Of a stretch of DNA of 19,289 nucleotides, positions 17,241 through 19,289 are shown piece by piece. The translations under genes were made by a program, and so were the position numbers. Source of the DNA: Xylaria sp. FL1777 (Eukaryota > Ascomycota > Sordariomycetes > Xylariales > Xylariaceae); assembly GCA_022578965.1 (NCBI GenBank), contig MU400948.1, forward strand, positions 1 through 19,289, in the 5' to 3' direction. The notes under the pieces were generated by a model. That model was not told where the DNA came from, ran no database searches, and saw only the letters and a list, made by a program, of their open reading frames with translations. Within the stretch, counting starts at the first letter, position 1, and each line of letters begins with the position of its first letter.

Positions 17241-19289
17241 AATAAAAGTATAAGTATTGCGCTAAACTTTAAAGTATAAATTTAATTAATATACATATTA
17301 TAATAAAAATTAGCTATAATTGCTTTATTTGTATTATTAAATAGCTTTTTAATTAATTATTTTATTTTTTAATTTATATATAGCTTAATTATTTAAATAT
17401 ATAAGTTATAACTTATTTTTTTGCAATTAAAGTAGTATAATAAATTTTGCGTAATTATATTGCTTTATTTTATTAATGTTTTTAGTAAAGCCGATTTTTT
17501 ACTTATAACAAATATTATTATAAAATTTATAAATAAGTAATTTATTATTGTTAACTTATATATTTAATTTATTTATTTATTAATTGTTATAATTTTTATA
17601 TATAAATTATAATATATTATAGTTAGCTGCTTTAGCTAATAATAAGCAAGATTTGCTTAATGCAAGTAATTTGGTTATAATTAATAATAAACGTTTAAGC
17701 TAGCAGTTTTTAATTAATAAAGCTTAAAACAAACATATAAAAATATTAAACTGTTTTTTTTAATTTAGTTTATAAAGCGTTTTTATTTTTTTTAGTAAAA
17801 TAATAATCAAGTATTAAAATACTAGTATAATTTTTAGGATAGCGTAGCTAAAAAAGTGTTCATTAAAAACTTTTAACAGGTTAAAAAAAGAAAATTTTTG
17901 CTAAAAAGCTAGCGTTTTAAAAAAAAAAAGCATAATTGCTTTTATATAAACAAAAAAAAGCAAAAAACAAGCTTAAAAAGGAATAAAAATTGCTAAAACT
18001 TTTAAATAGCTGTAATATAAGCAAATTTATTGCTTATTTATACTAAATAAATTTAAGTTTATGTATTAATATATAAAGCTATTAATAATTAAAAATATAT
18101 TTTGTTTTTTAAGCTAATATAGTTTTTTATTAAAAAATAAAAAGCAAAGTTTTTTAGGTATAAGCTAGTTATTATTTAAAAACTTTGCATAAAACGTAGC
18201 TATTGCTTTTTTATAGCATTTATTATTAAATAAAAAAGCTTTAAAAAAAAAAAAGCATGTTACTTTTATAAATAAAAAGCTATAAAAAAATAAAGCCTGC
18301 TTAATAAAACTTGCATAAAGTAAAGCAAGCTAAACTAAAAAACAAAAAAACTAAATGTTATAAAATATATAAAAAAATAAAAGCGCACAAAAAACAAAAA
18401 TATAAAAACATTTAAAGAAAAATTTAAAAAGCTATAAAAAATAAGCTAGCAGTTTTTATAAACGCAAACAAAAAAAATTATTAGGTTTTTTAAGAAAAAA
18501 GTTTAAAAAAATAGCATAAAAAAATTTAAATATATAAAATACTTAAAAACTTTTAATATTTTATACTTTTTTTTTTTTTAAATTTACATTTTTACTTAGT
18601 TTACTTTTATTATTTTTTATAGCTTATTTTTTTTGTTACTTTTATATAAATTTTATTTTGTTTTATTATATAACTTAAAAGTCTAAAAATTATAGTTTAA
18701 TTAAGTAATTTAGCTAAAAAAGATCATTAGATTTTTTTACTTTAATATATAAAAAACATTAAAACTATTTATAAACAAAAAAAATAAAAATAACTAGCTT
18801 ATTATTTTTAGAAAATATTAAAATAACTTTATTTAGTTTAAGCTATTTTAATAATAAGTATAATATTAAAATTAAGCTATTATTTATGCTTTTTAACTTA
18901 AAATTAAACTAATATTTGCTATTTAATAAATTAAAAGTAAGCAAATAGCTAAATAATTTAAATGTTTTTTTTTGTGTAAAGCGCTTTAAAAATATTAATA
19001 AAATTAAACAAGTTTTTGTTTATTATAATACTTTTTAAATAAAAAAAATAGTAAAAATAATATTAAAAAACTATTTATTATAAATTAAAGCTTATAAACT
19101 GCTTAAGCAAAAGTTTAAGCTTTAAAACTTTAAGTAAAATAAGTTTATTATTACTATATTATATAATTTTAAAGCTTACTTAAAAGCTATATATTTTATT
19201 AATTTTAAAACTTATTTTTTTTAGCATTAAATATATATTAAAAATATTAAAGCTTAAAAAAATTACTACTTTAATTTTTAACTTATTTA
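17241..19289. other. AT-rich decayed sequence, no recognisable gene
   Basis: No readable domain on either strand. The composition and the near lack of TpC/GpA match the rest of the window, so it is probably decayed transposon sequence that continues beyond the window. Confidence 0.5.

Noticed and set aside
1..19289. Organellar genome or a Plasmodium-like AT-rich genome
   Set aside because: There are no intact genes, rRNAs or tRNAs. The Gypsy chromovirus and transition-only decay between repeats fit a mutated nuclear repeat block instead.
1..19289. Alternative genetic code with TAA/TAG read as Gln
   Set aside because: Reading stops as Gln gives plausible peptides, but several stops fall at expected Trp positions and homologous copies show CAA or CAG at the same sites, so mutation is the simpler explanation.

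Overview
This window is a gene-free, extremely AT-rich block (by eye about one base in five is G or C) made of transposable elements decayed by dense C-to-T / G-to-A transitions. It looks like an AT-rich heterochromatic block (centromeric, subtelomeric or isochore-like) of a filamentous ascomycete. The reasons are a fungal-type Ty3/Gypsy chromovirus, a nested-transposon layout, and decay by transitions of the kind made by repeat-induced point mutation (RIP). I see no intact host gene, tRNA, rRNA or CRISPR array. All coding material is pseudogene, read by eye across in-frame TAA/TAG codons.

The layout is a three-level nest. (1) An unclassified 2.19-kb element, here called X, lies in plus orientation (X1: 1936-2404 joined to 12642-14367) with a perfect 14-bp target duplication (1922-1935 and 14368-14381). 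(2) A Ty3/Gypsy retrotransposon on the minus strand (2405-12641) is inserted in X1. It has two 213-bp LTRs and a perfect 5-bp duplication GCACT. In minus-strand order it reads: 5' LTR, leader, Gag-like frame, hexanucleotide tract, aspartic protease, linker, [X2], reverse transcriptase, RNase H, integrase, GPY/F-like module, chromodomain, tail, 3' LTR. (3) A second X copy (X2, minus strand, 6330-8526) interrupts the pol gene just upstream of the reverse transcriptase, with its own different 14-bp duplication (6316-6329 and 8527-8540). X2 also preserves the unoccupied form of the Gypsy target site, which confirms the reconstruction.

The flanks, 1-1921 and 14382-19289, are equally AT-rich and I could not assign them to a family. 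A short stretch near 15215-15260 resembles the 3' end of X.

Two things stand out. X has full-length copies, constant ends and 14-bp duplications, and its decayed protein matches nothing I recognise. The mutation signature is also unusual: surviving cytosines almost always follow G or A, while TpC and its complement GpA (and so TGA, GAN and TCN codons) are nearly gone. Classical RIP instead depletes CpA. One result is that the acidic catalytic residues I could align in the retrotransposon enzymes now read Asn or Lys.
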